Assembly (NCBI RefSeq): GCF_006385705.1
Contig: NZ_VFRQ01000010.1
Span: 1-64,000 of the forward strand
Length of the DNA: 64,000 nucleotides
Direction of reading: 5' to 3'
Source: Pontibacter mangrovi
GTDB lineage: Bacteria; Bacteroidota; Bacteroidia; Cytophagales; Hymenobacteraceae
Of the stretch, positions 54,397-63,595 are shown one piece after another. Both the position numbers and the translations under genes were made by a program. The notes below the pieces were generated by a model, which was given only the letters and a program-made list of their open reading frames with translations, did not search any database and had not been told where the DNA came from. Within the stretch, counting starts at the first letter, position 1; every line of letters starts with the position of its first letter.

Positions 54397-55965
54397 TTAG
54401 AAGTTGAAGCCCAGCGTCACGAGCACCGAGTTCTGCTTTTTGTCGATGTTGAACTGAGGCTCGGCAGTGGTCTTCAGTTCGTACGGCGAGTAAGACGTGC
54501 CGCTTACAAACGGAGCATAGTTTACATCCTGCAGCGTGTGCACATAAGCCGCATCCACGTAAAAGTTCTGCAGCCTGATGCCTGCTCCCAAAGTATAGTT
54601 TTGCGTAGGGCCATACTTGTAGTTGATAAAACCGGAATCGTAGCTGGAGCCATTCTCAGGGTCGGCGTTGTAGGCGTAGCCCGCCCGCAGCCTGAACACC
54701 TCGTAGCGGCCCTCGGCCCCGATGCGGTAATTCACCACAGAGTTGTTGTTGTTCTTGATTCCCTCGTTTATGTCGTCGAAGAAGCCGCCCGAAGAGAAGT
54801 CGTCATCCTCTCTGTACTTGGCGCTGCCGTAGTTCACAAACTCCACATCGCCGGAGATAAAGCCATACTTGCCGGCAAAAAAGGCCACGCCTCCCGTTGC
54901 CCTGAAAGGCGTTACCATACGGTAAGAGAACTGCCCCGGCGCTTCCTCCGCCGACTCCACGCCATCGTCGAAGGTAGTGACCATGCGGCGCTGGTAGTCG
55001 TCGTCGAAGGTATAGGCAGTGGGTGTCTGGATGCTCAGGCCCAGGCGCAGTGCATCTACCGGGCGGGCGATCAGGCCCAATTTCAGGTTTACGCCGGCGC
55101 CGGCCGTCGAAAACTCATCGGTATACTCCAGGCTGGTGAACGAGGTGGCAGCGTCGCCCTCCGCCTCTGTGTAAATGTTGCGCTGCGAGAAATCCACAGT
55201 AACAATGCCCAGCGAGGCGCCCAGGTATAGCCTGTCTTTATAGCTGGTGCCCACACCAATATCAATCTGGCTTTGCGAGCCCTCCCGTATAATTTCCTCA
55301 CGTTGCGTAATGGAGCCAAAACGATCTACCGGAAAATACTCATTTTCTCCGTCATCATTTACATCTACATCATATAAAAAGGCGCCATAACCCAAGCCCT
55401 CTAGCGTAGTGATGCCGCTGTCATACTCATTGTCCAGGCTTTCGCGGCTGCGGTTGTTCTGTGCCGCCAGGTCCGTCAGGTACTCCACCAGAGTTGGGTC
55501 AACGTCGCCGGATTGGGTGCGGTACGATGTATAATGCTCGTTAAAGTTATTGAGCCTGGTAAAGCCGACCCCGAAGGTGACGCCGCGCCAGTCGCCTGCC
55601 TCACTGTCGCCTTTGCGGTTAGAGACAACCACACCCAGCTGCGGAAAAACAAAATTGCTGTTGCTGCCTGTTGACCTCTCAAGCGTACCATCCATGAGAT
55701 TTATGGAAGTGTTGGTGGTAACAGATTGCACGCCCGGTGTGATGGTGAACTCGGAGCGGCGGAACATACCTAAGCCGGCCGGGTTGCCGGAGAGGCTGGA
55801 GATATCGGCACCCAGTGCTGTTTGTGCCCCGCCTATGCCTTGTATACGCGCAGTGCCCGACACGCCCAACTGTGAGTAGCGCAGTACGTCTACTTCGGTT
55901 TGGGCAAAGGCAGCACCGCCCCAGCCCAGCATCAGCGCCAGGCTAGCCAATAGTGTCTTCTTCAT
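54397..55965 (-). CDS. OmpP1/FadL/TodX-like outer-membrane transport protein
   Basis: 522 residues. Signal peptide ending AFAQ. The N-terminal hatch-like segment ARIQGIGGAQTALGADISSLSGNPAGLGMF is typical of the FadL/TodX superfamily, followed by beta strands and a final SVLVTLGFNF with terminal Phe for outer-membrane insertion. Such barrels take up hydrophobic compounds such as fatty acids or aromatics. The substrate here is unknown. It follows the low-complexity lipoprotein gene by 26 bases on the same strand and may be cotranscribed with it. Confidence 0.8.
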   Translation of the reverse strand: MKKTLLASLALMLGWGGAAFAQTEVDVLRYSQLGVSGTARIQGIGGAQTALGADISSLSGNPAGLGMFRRSEFTITPGVQSVTTNTSINLMDGTLERSTGSNSNFVFPQLGVVVSNRKGDSEAGDWRGVTFGVGFTRLNNFNEHYTSYRTQSGDVDPTLVEYLTDLAAQNNRSRESLDNEYDSGITTLEGLGYGAFLYDVDVNDDGENEYFPVDRFGSITQREEIIREGSQSQIDIGVGTSYKDRLYLGASLGIVTVDFSQRNIYTEAEGDAATSFTSLEYTDEFSTAGAGVNLKLGLIARPVDALRLGLSIQTPTAYTFDDDYQRRMVTTFDDGVESAEEAPGQFSYRMVTPFRATGGVAFFAGKYGFISGDVEFVNYGSAKYREDDDFSSGGFFDDINEGIKNNNNSVVNYRIGAEGRYEVFRLRAGYAYNADPENGSSYDSGFINYKYGPTQNYTLGAGIRLQNFYVDAAYVHTLQDVNYAPFVSGTSYSPYELKTTAEPQFNIDKKQNSVLVTLGFNF

Positions 55966-55991
55966 CTGTCTATCGTTTTAGTGCGATCGTA

Positions 55992-57263
55992 TTAGTTGTT
56001 TCCTCGTGAAGAGCGCCCGCCTCTGCCGCTTGAGGAAGAGCTGCTGCTACTGCTACTGCTACTGCTGCCGCTGCTTCGGGTGCTGCGTTCGTAGCTTGGC
56101 GAAGGTGTGTACGAGCTGTTGTTGTTATCGTAAGATGATCTGCTTGGGCGGCTCCGCTCTATGGTGCGGCTCGGCTGGCTACGCTCTATGGTGCGTGTGG
56201 GCTGGCGGCGCTCAATGGTGCGGGTACGCACTTCGCGGCGCTCTGTAGAGCGACTCGGCGCTGGCGCTGGCGTTGGCGTATACTCACGGGTACGGCGGCT
56301 GCGGGTGCTGCTAGGTGCAGGGGCAGGCTGTGCGTTTTGCTGCTGCGGCTGCACTGTGGTGCTGCGGCTAGAGCGGCGGCTTGGCCTTGCCGGAAGCTCC
56401 TGCTTGGTTGTGCCGGATGGCGCTACCGTGCTGCGGCTGCTGCGCGACTGGCGGCCCACAGTGTTACGGCCTTGCTGCTGGCCGGTGCTCTCGCTGCGGT
56501 ACACGCCGTCTCTGGATGGCCTGCCGGCAGGACTGCCGTTCACCTGCGTACTGCGGCTGTCGCGTGGGCCATACTGCACCCTGGAGGCCTTGCCTATCAC
56601 CACCGGTCTGTCGTTGTACCAGCCGTAGTGCCCATATGGGTTGCTGGCATAATAGCCGTTATAGAAGCCTCTGTAGTAGCCGTTGTAATACCCATGCCCA
56701 TAGCTGCCTGGCCACCAGTTGCTGTAGCCATAGTATGGGTGCCCGTAATAGGCATTGCCCCAGCCGTAGCTAAAGCTGATGGTTACGCCGGTTCTGAAGC
56801 GGGCGTCGTTCCAGAAAGGGTCGTAGTAAAACGGATCATTATAGAACGGGTCGTAGAAAGGGTCATAGAACGCGTAGCTGGTGCGGCGCGGCACATAAGC
56901 CGATCCCCAGTAAGGGTCTACATACGAGTAGTTCGGGCGGTACCAGTTGTCGCGCTCGTCATACGAGCGGCCGTCGTAGTACTCGTCGCCGGTATAGTTC
57001 TGCGTCACGTTGCTTTCGGAGTATTCCGGGTTCAGCACCTCGCCTTCGGCAAGGGCCTCCTCGGTATTGCTCTCGTATTGCTGGTAAGCCTGCTGCTGTG
57101 CCGGCTGCTGTTGCGCCGGGGCAGGCTCTACGTACACGGTTTGATCAGAGCCGCTGTAGTACATATCATCGTACTCCGACGACTGCAAAGCCGTAGAGCT
57201 GCTACAGCCAGCCGCCAACAGGGCCAGCACGGGAACAGCGGTTAGTAAAGTATATTTTTTCAT
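55992..57263 (-). CDS. low-complexity lipoprotein with Tyr-rich centre and Arg/Ser-rich tail
   Basis: 423 residues. Lipoprotein signal with lipobox LLAAGC. Sections: Gln/Ala/Pro-rich (40-75), Tyr/Asp/Gly/Pro-rich repeats (about 100-220, with PFYDPFYNDPFYYDPF), and an Arg/Ser/Thr/Gln-rich tail with three approximate R-T-I-E-R-x-(Q/R)-P repeats and a long serine run near residue 400, coded by GCT/GCTACT-type triplets. The extreme C-terminus is GRGGRSSRGN. No domain recognised. Likely an extended surface or periplasmic protein; triplet repeats allow length variation without frameshift. Confidence 0.65.
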   Translation of the reverse strand: MKKYTLLTAVPVLALLAAGCSSSTALQSSEYDDMYYSGSDQTVYVEPAPAQQQPAQQQAYQQYESNTEEALAEGEVLNPEYSESNVTQNYTGDEYYDGRSYDERDNWYRPNYSYVDPYWGSAYVPRRTSYAFYDPFYDPFYNDPFYYDPFWNDARFRTGVTISFSYGWGNAYYGHPYYGYSNWWPGSYGHGYYNGYYRGFYNGYYASNPYGHYGWYNDRPVVIGKASRVQYGPRDSRSTQVNGSPAGRPSRDGVYRSESTGQQQGRNTVGRQSRSSRSTVAPSGTTKQELPARPSRRSSRSTTVQPQQQNAQPAPAPSSTRSRRTREYTPTPAPAPSRSTERREVRTRTIERRQPTRTIERSQPSRTIERSRPSRSSYDNNNSSYTPSPSYERSTRSSGSSSSSSSSSSSSSGRGGRSSRGNN

Positions 57264-57457
57264 GGCCTTCTGCTGATGTGCGGTGGGTATTAACTTCTTC
57301 TATATCAAAGATAAGCACAATTGGGGCAAAACCTTATCTATAGTTTATAATATTAACGTAATTTTGAGCCGGAACGATGTCCGGTACTCAAGTATAATGG
57401 CAACAAAATCTGTTCCAAAATAATTTAAATCAGATATAAAAGATAAACAATTTAAAA

Positions 57458-58936
57458 ATGAGCAAAGGGTTACCAAAAAGAAGCGACGATTACTCGCTGT
57501 GGTATAACGAGCTGGTGAAGAAGGCGGGCCTGGCGGAGAACTCAGCCGTGCGCGGGTGCATGGTGATCAAGCCGTACGGGTTCGCTATCTGGGAGAAGAT
57601 GCAGCGCGTGCTGGACGACATGTTTAAGGCAACAGGCCACGAGAACGCATACTTCCCGCTGTTTGTGCCCAAAAGCTTGTTTGAGGCCGAGGAGCAGAAC
57701 GCCGAGGGCTTTGCCAAAGAGTGTGCCGTGGTAACCCACTACCGCCTGCAAACCGACCCGGATAAGGCCGGCAAGCTGCGCGTGGACCCGAGCGCCAGGC
57801 TGGAGGAGGAACTGATCGTACGCCCCACCTCGGAGGCCGTGATCTGGAACACCTACAAAAACTGGATACAGAGCTACCGCGACCTGCCTTTGCTGATAAA
57901 CCAGTGGGCCAATGTGGTGCGCTGGGAGATGCGTACGCGCCTGTTCCTGCGCACAGCGGAGTTCCTGTGGCAGGAAGGCCATACCGCGCACGCCACCGCT
58001 GAGGAGGCTGTTGCCGAAACCGAGCAGATGCTGGAAGTATACGCCACCTTTGCCGAGCAATACCTGGCTCTGCCGGTGATCCGTGGCCTTAAAACACCAA
58101 ACGAGCGCTTCGCCGGCGCCCTGGAGACCTACTGCATAGAAGGCTTGATGCAGGACGGAAAGGCCCTGCAGGCCGGCACTTCGCACTTTTTAGGGCAGAA
58201 CTTTGCCAAGGCCTTTGATGTGAAGTATGCGACCAAAGATGGCGGACTGGAGCACGTATGGGGCACCTCCTGGGGCGTAAGCACGCGTTTGATGGGTGCG
58301 CTGGTGATGGCCCACTCTGATGACGAAGGCCTGGTACTGCCTCCAAAGCTGGCTCCTATCCAGGTGGTGATCGTACCGATCTACAAAGGCGAGGAGCAGC
58401 TGGCACAAATCACGGAGAAAGTGAATCAGCTGAAGCGCGAGCTGCTGGCCAAAGGCATCAGCGTGAAGTTTGACAACCGCGACACCGAGCGCCCTGGCTT
58501 TAAGTTTGCCGAGTGGGAGCTGAAGGGTGTGCCGGTGCGCATCGCCATCGGTGCCCGCGACCTGGAGAACGGCACCGCCGAGGTGGCCCGCCGCGACACC
58601 AAGGAGAAAAGCACGCAGCAGTTCGCCACGCTGGCAGATTACATTCCGGCCCTGCTCAACGAGATCCAGGAGAATATCTACAACAAGGCCCTGACGTTCC
58701 GGGAGGAGAACACCACCAAGGTAGACTCTTACGAGGAGTTTAAAGAGGTGCTGGAGACCAAAGGCGGCTTTGTGCTTGCCCACTGGGACGGCACCCCGGA
58801 AACGGAGGAGCGCATAAAAGAGGAGACCAAGGCCACGATCCGCTGCATCGCCCTGAACACGCCAGAGGAAGACGGCGTGGACATGCTGACCGGCAAGCCA
58901 AGCAAGCGCCGCGTATACTTTGCCAAGGCGTACTAA
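57458..58936 (+). CDS. proS: proline-tRNA ligase, short archaeal/eukaryote-type
   Basis: 492 residues. Class II enzyme that charges tRNA-Pro. No editing domain between motifs 2 and 3, and a C-terminal zinc-binding-like extension ending in the conserved RVYFAKAY, where the final Tyr reaches the active site. The class II core has [12 protein letters not shown] and [21 protein letters not shown]. This is the type often found in Bacteroidota. It has its own terminator. Confidence 0.96.
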   Translation: MSKGLPKRSDDYSLWYNELVKKAGLAENSAVRGCMVIKPYGFAIWEKMQRVLDDMFKATGHENAYFPLFVPKSLFEAEEQNAEGFAKECAVVTHYRLQTDPDKAGKLRVDPSARLEEELIVRPTSEAVIWNTYKNWIQSYRDLPLLINQWANVVRWEMRTRLFLRTAEFLWQEGHTAHATAEEAVAETEQMLEVYATFAEQYLALPVIRGLKTPNERFAGALETYCIEGLMQDGKALQAGTSHFLGQNFAKAFDVKYATKDGGLEHVWGTSWGVSTRLMGALVMAHSDDEGLVLPPKLAPIQVVIVPIYKGEEQLAQITEKVNQLKRELLAKGISVKFDNRDTERPGFKFAEWELKGVPVRIAIGARDLENGTAEVARRDTKEKSTQQFATLADYIPALLNEIQENIYNKALTFREENTTKVDSYEEFKEVLETKGGFVLAHWDGTPETEERIKEETKATIRCIALNTPEEDGVDMLTGKPSKRRVYFAKAY

Positions 58937-58997
58937 TACCTCGCTTCTCGTTGCCCGTTAGCGGTTATTCGTACCCTGCGGCAACGGCTATACTTTC

Positions 58998-59033
58998 AAG
59001 AGCGCCACTTCCCTGACCGGAGGTGGCGCTCTT
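58998..59033 (+). terminator. terminator of proS
   Basis: AAGAGCGCCACTTCC and GGAGGTGGCGCTCTT form a 15-pair stem with one G-T pair, followed by GTTTTGG. Confidence 0.82.
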
Positions 59034-59121
59034 GTTTTGGGCAGGCTTATACTTTGTTCCGGCAACAATACTTACTAATCATGAAGATTTTGCTATATTG
59101 TACACTATAACGCCTCGCCCT

Positions 59122-59595
59122 ATGCTTCTGGATTGGATTACTGTTTTAGCGCTCATCGGTATTGGCCTGCTGCTGATTATTGTGGAGCTGATTTTTGTGC
59201 CGGGCACTACCGTGGTGGGTGTCGCAGGGTTTATACTTACGGCCATTGGCATTTGGATAGGCTATGCGGCGCTGGGCACCGCTACCGGCCACATCATACT
59301 GGCTGCCACGGTGCTAATAGGCGGAGTGGCGTTCTTTTACAGCTTTCGCTCCGACAGCTGGGCGCGCTTTGCCCTGAAAGAGCAGAACAAAAGCCATGTG
59401 AACGAAGAGTATCAGCATACGCTGGCAGTGGGCCAGGAAGGGCGAACTGTTTCGGCGCTGCGGCCGCAAGGCACGGCCCTCTTTAACGACCTGCACCACG
59501 AGGTGCAGACGCAGGGCGAGTTCCTGGCTCCCAGCACTCCCGTGCGCATCATCAAGCTTACACAGAATAAAATCATCGTAGAAGCAATCTCCTAA
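59122..59595 (+). CDS. NfeD-like membrane protein, partner of FloA
   Basis: 157 residues from the ATG at 59122; a longer frame from 59023 would begin inside the proS terminator. Three hydrophobic segments (about 8-27, 33-50, 52-70) followed by a beta-barrel OB-like NfeD domain ([18 protein letters not shown]) at the C-terminus. NfeD proteins are membrane scaffolds encoded next to flotillin-type proteins; this gene is 13 bases before floA and almost surely cotranscribed with it. Confidence 0.85.
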   Translation: MLLDWITVLALIGIGLLLIIVELIFVPGTTVVGVAGFILTAIGIWIGYAALGTATGHIILAATVLIGGVAFFYSFRSDSWARFALKEQNKSHVNEEYQHTLAVGQEGRTVSALRPQGTALFNDLHHEVQTQGEFLAPSTPVRIIKLTQNKIIVEAIS

Positions 59596-59608
59596 CCTTA
59601 AAAACCAG

Positions 59609-60604
59609 ATGGAAAACCTTACCCCTATTTTCCTGATAGCAGGCGGTATTATCCTGCTCATCATCTTTTTATACTTCGTGCCGATCAGCCTCTGGATCAC
59701 GGCCCTGTTCTCTGGCGTGCGCGTGGGCCTGCTGGAGCTGGTGTTCATGCGTATCCGGAAGGTGCCGCCAAGCCTTATCGTTAACTCGATGATCAACGCT
59801 ACCAAAGCGGGCATAGACGTAACCACTACCGAGCTGGAGACGCACTACCTGGCCGGTGGCAACGTGCCCAACGTGATCAAGGCGCTTATCTCTGCCGACA
59901 AAGCCAACATCCCGCTCTCGTTTAAGCAGGCCACGGCCATCGACCTGGCCGGCCGTAACGTGTTCGAGGCTGTAACCACTTCGGTTAACCCTAAAGTGAT
60001 CAACACCCCGAACGTGGCTGCCGTGGCGCAGGACGGTATTCAGCTCATCGCCAAGGCCCGTGTTACCGTGCGTGCCAACATTATGCAGTTGGTGGGTGGT
60101 GCCGGCGAGGAAACCATACTTGCCCGTGTTGGCGAGGGTATCGTAACCTCCATCGGCTCGTCTGGCTCACATAAAGTGGTGCTTGAGAACCCCGACATCA
60201 TCTCGAAACTGGTGCTGCAGAAAGGCCTGGATGCCGGCACTGCCTACGAGATCCTTTCCATTGACATTGCCGATGTGGATGTGGGCGAGAACATCGGTGC
60301 CAAGCTGCAGATAGACCAGGCCAACGCTGACCTGAAAGTGGCTGAGGCGAAGGCCGAAGAGCGCCGCGCCATGGCCGTGGCCGTGGAGCAGGAAATGAAA
60401 GCCAAGGCCCAGGAAGCCCGCGCCAACGTGATTCAGGCGGAGGTAGAGGTGCCACAGGCCATCGCGGCGGCTTTCCGTAGCGGCAACCTCGGCATTATGG
60501 ACTATTACCGTATGCAGAACATCCAGTCTGACACTGATATGCGCAACAACATCGCCAACCCCAACCAGGGCGGCAGCAACGCTCCTAACCGACCGAAAGA
60601 GTAA
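59609..60604 (+). CDS. floA: flotillin-like protein FloA
   Basis: 331 residues. One N-terminal membrane anchor (about 7-29), an SPFH-like domain and a C-terminal region with Ala/Glu-rich helices ([35 protein letters not shown]). The conserved [22 protein letters not shown] and [10 protein letters not shown] segments match FloA of the YqfA group. It forms foci in the membrane that organise lipid and protein complexes. Cotranscribed with the NfeD-like gene and followed by a terminator. Confidence 0.95.
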   Translation: MENLTPIFLIAGGIILLIIFLYFVPISLWITALFSGVRVGLLELVFMRIRKVPPSLIVNSMINATKAGIDVTTTELETHYLAGGNVPNVIKALISADKANIPLSFKQATAIDLAGRNVFEAVTTSVNPKVINTPNVAAVAQDGIQLIAKARVTVRANIMQLVGGAGEETILARVGEGIVTSIGSSGSHKVVLENPDIISKLVLQKGLDAGTAYEILSIDIADVDVGENIGAKLQIDQANADLKVAEAKAEERRAMAVAVEQEMKAKAQEARANVIQAEVEVPQAIAAAFRSGNLGIMDYYRMQNIQSDTDMRNNIANPNQGGSNAPNRPKE

Positions 60605-60626
60605 GATTAGATCTATACTTCAACAG

Positions 60627-60659
60627 CTGCGGCCGCTTCATACTTTGGAGCGGCCGCAG
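60627..60659. terminator. terminator of the nfeD-floA operon
   Basis: CTGCGGCCGCT (60627-60637) and AGCGGCCGCAG (60649-60659) form a perfect 11-pair stem; followed by TTGCTTTAT. Confidence 0.75.
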
Positions 60660-60747
60660 TTGCTTTATAATAGTGCTTGTGAGGTTTTGTTCTTGATGTA
60701 TGATGTAGCTTTATAGCCCTTTCTCAAGGTTAATTTCTTAGAAAAGC

Positions 60748-61866
60748 TTAATAGTACCGCCCGATTTTCTCCACGATAATCTTCTTCATCTCGGATGGCA
60801 CAATGGAGCCTTGTTTGCGGTAGAGCACCTTGCCCCCTGGCTCTATCAGCAGCGTGTAGGGCAAGGCGCCCTGCCACTCCGGGTCGATGGCTTCGATTAG
60901 CTTATACTTGTCTTCGGAGTTAAAGAGGTAGTTTTTGTTGGAGGCCTCCAGTTTTTTCAGGGCCTCCAGCGCCTTGTCCTTTTTGTCGGGCTTGTCGGCG
61001 CTGATGGTGATGAACTCGAAATCGCGGTTGCGGTACATCCGGTTGATGGCGACAAAGTCTGGCAGCTCCTGCACGCAGGGGCCGCACCAGGTAGCCCATA
61101 CGTTTACCAGGCGCACTTTATCCGTGTCGTTTTGCAGCAGGGCCTTTAGGGCCGGTTCGTCAATCAGCTCCAGTGTCACCTCTTCTTTCGCCCACTGCTC
61201 CCTTGCCCGCTCGGCCAGCACTCTTTTATCAGCCCATTTTATAGAGCATCCAAACGTCTTTGTTTTGGCAACAGGCACCGGCTTACCCGCGAGCAGGGCA
61301 TCCAGCGCTTTACGCGTATCCTCGGCATTGGCAGAGCCCGGTTTCTCGGAGCCGTCGAGCCTGCCGTTGTACTGCAGCTTGCGCTGCTGGTCGAAAAGGA
61401 ACACGTGCGGCGTGGCAGCCGGCCCGTACGCCAACGACATTTTCTGCGTTTCGCCATCATACAGGTATGGGAAGTTATACCCTTTTTCCTTTGCCCGCAC
61501 TTTCATCTCCTCAAAGCTGTCGCCCATATCGCTGTAGCCCAGTTCGTCGAGGCTCACGGCCTCCGGGTCGTTGGGCGATACCGCTACCACGGCAACTCCT
61601 TTGTCTTTGTAATCTTTGGCTAAGGCAATGATACGGTCCTCGTACGCCTGCGCTGTGGGGCAGTGGTTGCAGGTGAATATAATGGCAAGCACCTTGGCGT
61701 CGGCAAAGCTCTTCAGCGTGTAGGTTTTACCGTCTGTGCCCGGCAGACTGAAATCAGGCGCCGGTGCCCCTATCTCCAGCGGCTTGGGGTCGGCGGCAAA
61801 GCCTGTTGCGGCCAACAACAGCATGTATAACAGCAGAAAGCTTTTTAGCAAAACGGATTGTGCCAT
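60748..61866 (-). CDS. secreted double thioredoxin-fold protein
   Basis: 372 residues with signal peptide ending GFAA. First domain (about 28-200) is AhpC/TSA-like (ADPKPLEIGAPAPDFSLPG) with C66-NH-C69-P at the active site in place of the usual C-G-P-C; second domain (about 215-372) is TlpA-like with a standard WC261-GP-C264. An additional Cys207 in TFGCSIKW sits between them. It may transfer electrons from one disulfide to the next in the periplasm. Fusion of two such domains is found in Bacteroidota and other phyla. Confidence 0.85.
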   Translation of the reverse strand: MAQSVLLKSFLLLYMLLLAATGFAADPKPLEIGAPAPDFSLPGTDGKTYTLKSFADAKVLAIIFTCNHCPTAQAYEDRIIALAKDYKDKGVAVVAVSPNDPEAVSLDELGYSDMGDSFEEMKVRAKEKGYNFPYLYDGETQKMSLAYGPAATPHVFLFDQQRKLQYNGRLDGSEKPGSANAEDTRKALDALLAGKPVPVAKTKTFGCSIKWADKRVLAERAREQWAKEEVTLELIDEPALKALLQNDTDKVRLVNVWATWCGPCVQELPDFVAINRMYRNRDFEFITISADKPDKKDKALEALKKLEASNKNYLFNSEDKYKLIEAIDPEWQGALPYTLLIEPGGKVLYRKQGSIVPSEMKKIIVEKIGRYY

Positions 61867-62020
61867 AGTTATCTCCTTTAAGTTATCTACATGAATTACA
61901 ACTACATCTTGTTGAGTTAATCCCTGTTACAAAAAATCAAAGCAATGGAGCTTGTAAACATCCCCACGGCCTCTGTCCGCCGGTAATTAGACTTTTATAC
62001 TTGCGTAACATGGCTGGTAG

Positions 62021-62060
62021 CCTCGTTACAAATCACATCCCGAAGGGATCCGGGACGAGG
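62021..62060. other. hairpin element in an intergenic gap
   Basis: CCTCGT (62021-62026) and ACGAGG (62055-62060) outer arms with ATCCC-GAA-GGGAT inside. Lies between two convergently placed minus-strand genes' leaders. Purpose unknown. Confidence 0.4.
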
Positions 62061-62108
62061 GCACTACTAATGGATACGCACGGCTGATTTGATGATGGTA
62101 TAATTGCT

Positions 62109-62519
62109 TTACTTGCTCACCTTTGCCTGGTTTATACTTTGGATGAGCTCGTTACGCCTCACGCTAATGAAATCATACGTTGTATCGGCATCGGTTATCA
62201 GCTTTGCGCCGAACGGGAACAGCAGCATCCAGCCTTCCTTCCGAAAATCTTTTATTTCGCTTAAGCTGATGTGGGTGCTGTCTTTCCCGTTAATGTATAG
62301 CCCTCCAAAGTATGGTGAGGGAACAAAAATCAGCTCATCTGACGTAGCGATAACCTTTCCCTTTGCCGGCCATACTTTAGGTGTTCTACGGTAGAGACTC
62401 ACATCGCGCTGCTCCATCAGCACTTCTTTGCCTTTAGAAGTATTAAGAGGGCTCTTTGTAGCGCAGCCGGCAGCTATCAAGAGCAGTAGCAAAAGAATTC
62501 CTGTTGATTTCACATCCAT
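62109..62519 (-). CDS. small lipoprotein, unknown
   Basis: 136 residues. Lipobox LIAAGC after MDVKSTGILLLLL. The mature domain of about 115 residues has a beta-rich pattern (SLYRRTPKVWPAKGKVIATSDE, LIFVPSPYFGGLYINGKD) and no motif I know. The gene stands alone, with gaps of 242 and 132 bases to its neighbours. Likely anchored to the outer or inner membrane. Confidence 0.6.
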   Translation of the reverse strand: MDVKSTGILLLLLLIAAGCATKSPLNTSKGKEVLMEQRDVSLYRRTPKVWPAKGKVIATSDELIFVPSPYFGGLYINGKDSTHISLSEIKDFRKEGWMLLFPFGAKLITDADTTYDFISVRRNELIQSINQAKVSK

Positions 62520-62596
62520 GGCTTATCCTTTACTTTTCCATACTTCAAACGATTGCACAAAACGGCATTTATACTTTCTTCTTCAGCAAGAAACTA

Positions 62597-62631
62597 AAAG
62601 TCCCGCCTCTGCTATGCCGGGGCGGGACTTT
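62597..62631 (-). terminator. terminator of the 62652-63494 gene
   Basis: AAAGTCCCGCC and GGCGGGACTTT form a perfect 11-pair stem; leftward it is followed by TAGTTTC. Confidence 0.8.
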
Positions 62632-62651
62632 ATACTTTACCAAGAAACGGC

Positions 62652-63494
62652 TTATTGCGCTTTCAGCGTAAACGTTCTCTCCACGGTGTTGTATGGCCCC
62701 GGAATTACGTTGCCGCTGTTGTCTATCAGCTCCAGTTTAATTTTGTTCTCCCCCATCGGCAAGCCTTCCATGATGTATGGCATCCAGCGATCGAGCATAA
62801 ACTCGGTGCCGTTGATGGTGGCGCGTACTTTGTTGCCGCTCGGCGACAGGTCCGTGTTCACCAGGTAGAAGTCCAGCATCACCTTGCCAGTCTCGTTCGG
62901 GCCTACATACTCGCCTTTCGGACGGCTGTAGAACATGTGCGGCGCGTTCAGGTCAAAGTCCAGCGACTCGGTGGGGCGGCCCACTGTAATTTTGCGCAAG
63001 TCGTAGGCGCCTTTGTGCTTCAGGCTCTCGTGGTAAGAACGAGAAATGAACGACAGGATCACGTGCTCGCCCTCCGGAATGTCTTTGGTGAACTCCGTTT
63101 CGTAATGAGCCGTGTATGGCTGGTTATCAACAATGTTATGGATGTGCTGCCCTTGCTGCGAGTTGGCCATGTGCTCGGCGTTAGAGTGCGGCGTCATGCG
63201 CGTCAGCTCAAAGTTAGACAGCGAGTAGTCGAACTGAACCGGGCCCGGCTCCACCACGCCTCCGGCCGGCGGCGTGTTCAGGCGCAGCTGCGACTCAGGG
63301 TATTTCTGTGAGTTATCGAAGGCATACACACTCAGGCCATTCTTCGTCATCACAGCCCCTGCAGGGGTTGGCCCACCCACTACAGTCGATTCGGCAGGCG
63401 TTTGGTTTTCTGCTTCCTGTGTCTGGCGTGCTGTATCACAGGCCGTAAAGCCTAGCATAAGGGTTGAAGCCAGCAATAGGTACGTTTTTTTCAT
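62652..63494 (-). CDS. lipoprotein with Ig-like or phosphodiesterase-like beta domains, unknown
   Basis: 280 residues. Lipobox GFTAC. The mature protein has a Glu/Pro/Thr linker (22-45), then a first beta domain with HMANSQQGQHIHNIVDNQPYTAHY and a second with ATINGTEFMLDRWMPYIMEGLPMGENKIKLELID. The HIH group near residue 118 and the repeated GQHIH/EGEH could bind metal. It resembles Bacteroidota proteins of unknown function that look like chaperone or sugar-binding beta sandwiches. Own terminator. Confidence 0.6.
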   Translation of the reverse strand: MKKTYLLLASTLMLGFTACDTARQTQEAENQTPAESTVVGGPTPAGAVMTKNGLSVYAFDNSQKYPESQLRLNTPPAGGVVEPGPVQFDYSLSNFELTRMTPHSNAEHMANSQQGQHIHNIVDNQPYTAHYETEFTKDIPEGEHVILSFISRSYHESLKHKGAYDLRKITVGRPTESLDFDLNAPHMFYSRPKGEYVGPNETGKVMLDFYLVNTDLSPSGNKVRATINGTEFMLDRWMPYIMEGLPMGENKIKLELIDNSGNVIPGPYNTVERTFTLKAQ

Positions 63495-63595
63495 GTATCT
63501 TTCGTTAGGTTAGCAATGAAGCTAATTTAGTAATAATTCTTTGTATATTGCGAAGTACGTGAATATCACGATAAAGTATACGCGAAAAATTATAT

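Noticed and set aside
56337..57245. 302-codon open frame opposite the Tyr/Arg-rich lipoprotein
   Set aside because: Low-complexity Val/Ala/Ile-rich translation caused by the repetitive opposite strand.
62010..62087. 25-codon frame starting ATGGCTGGTAGC
   Set aside because: It overlaps a hairpin element and has no ribosome-binding or promoter signal; the composition is not protein-like.
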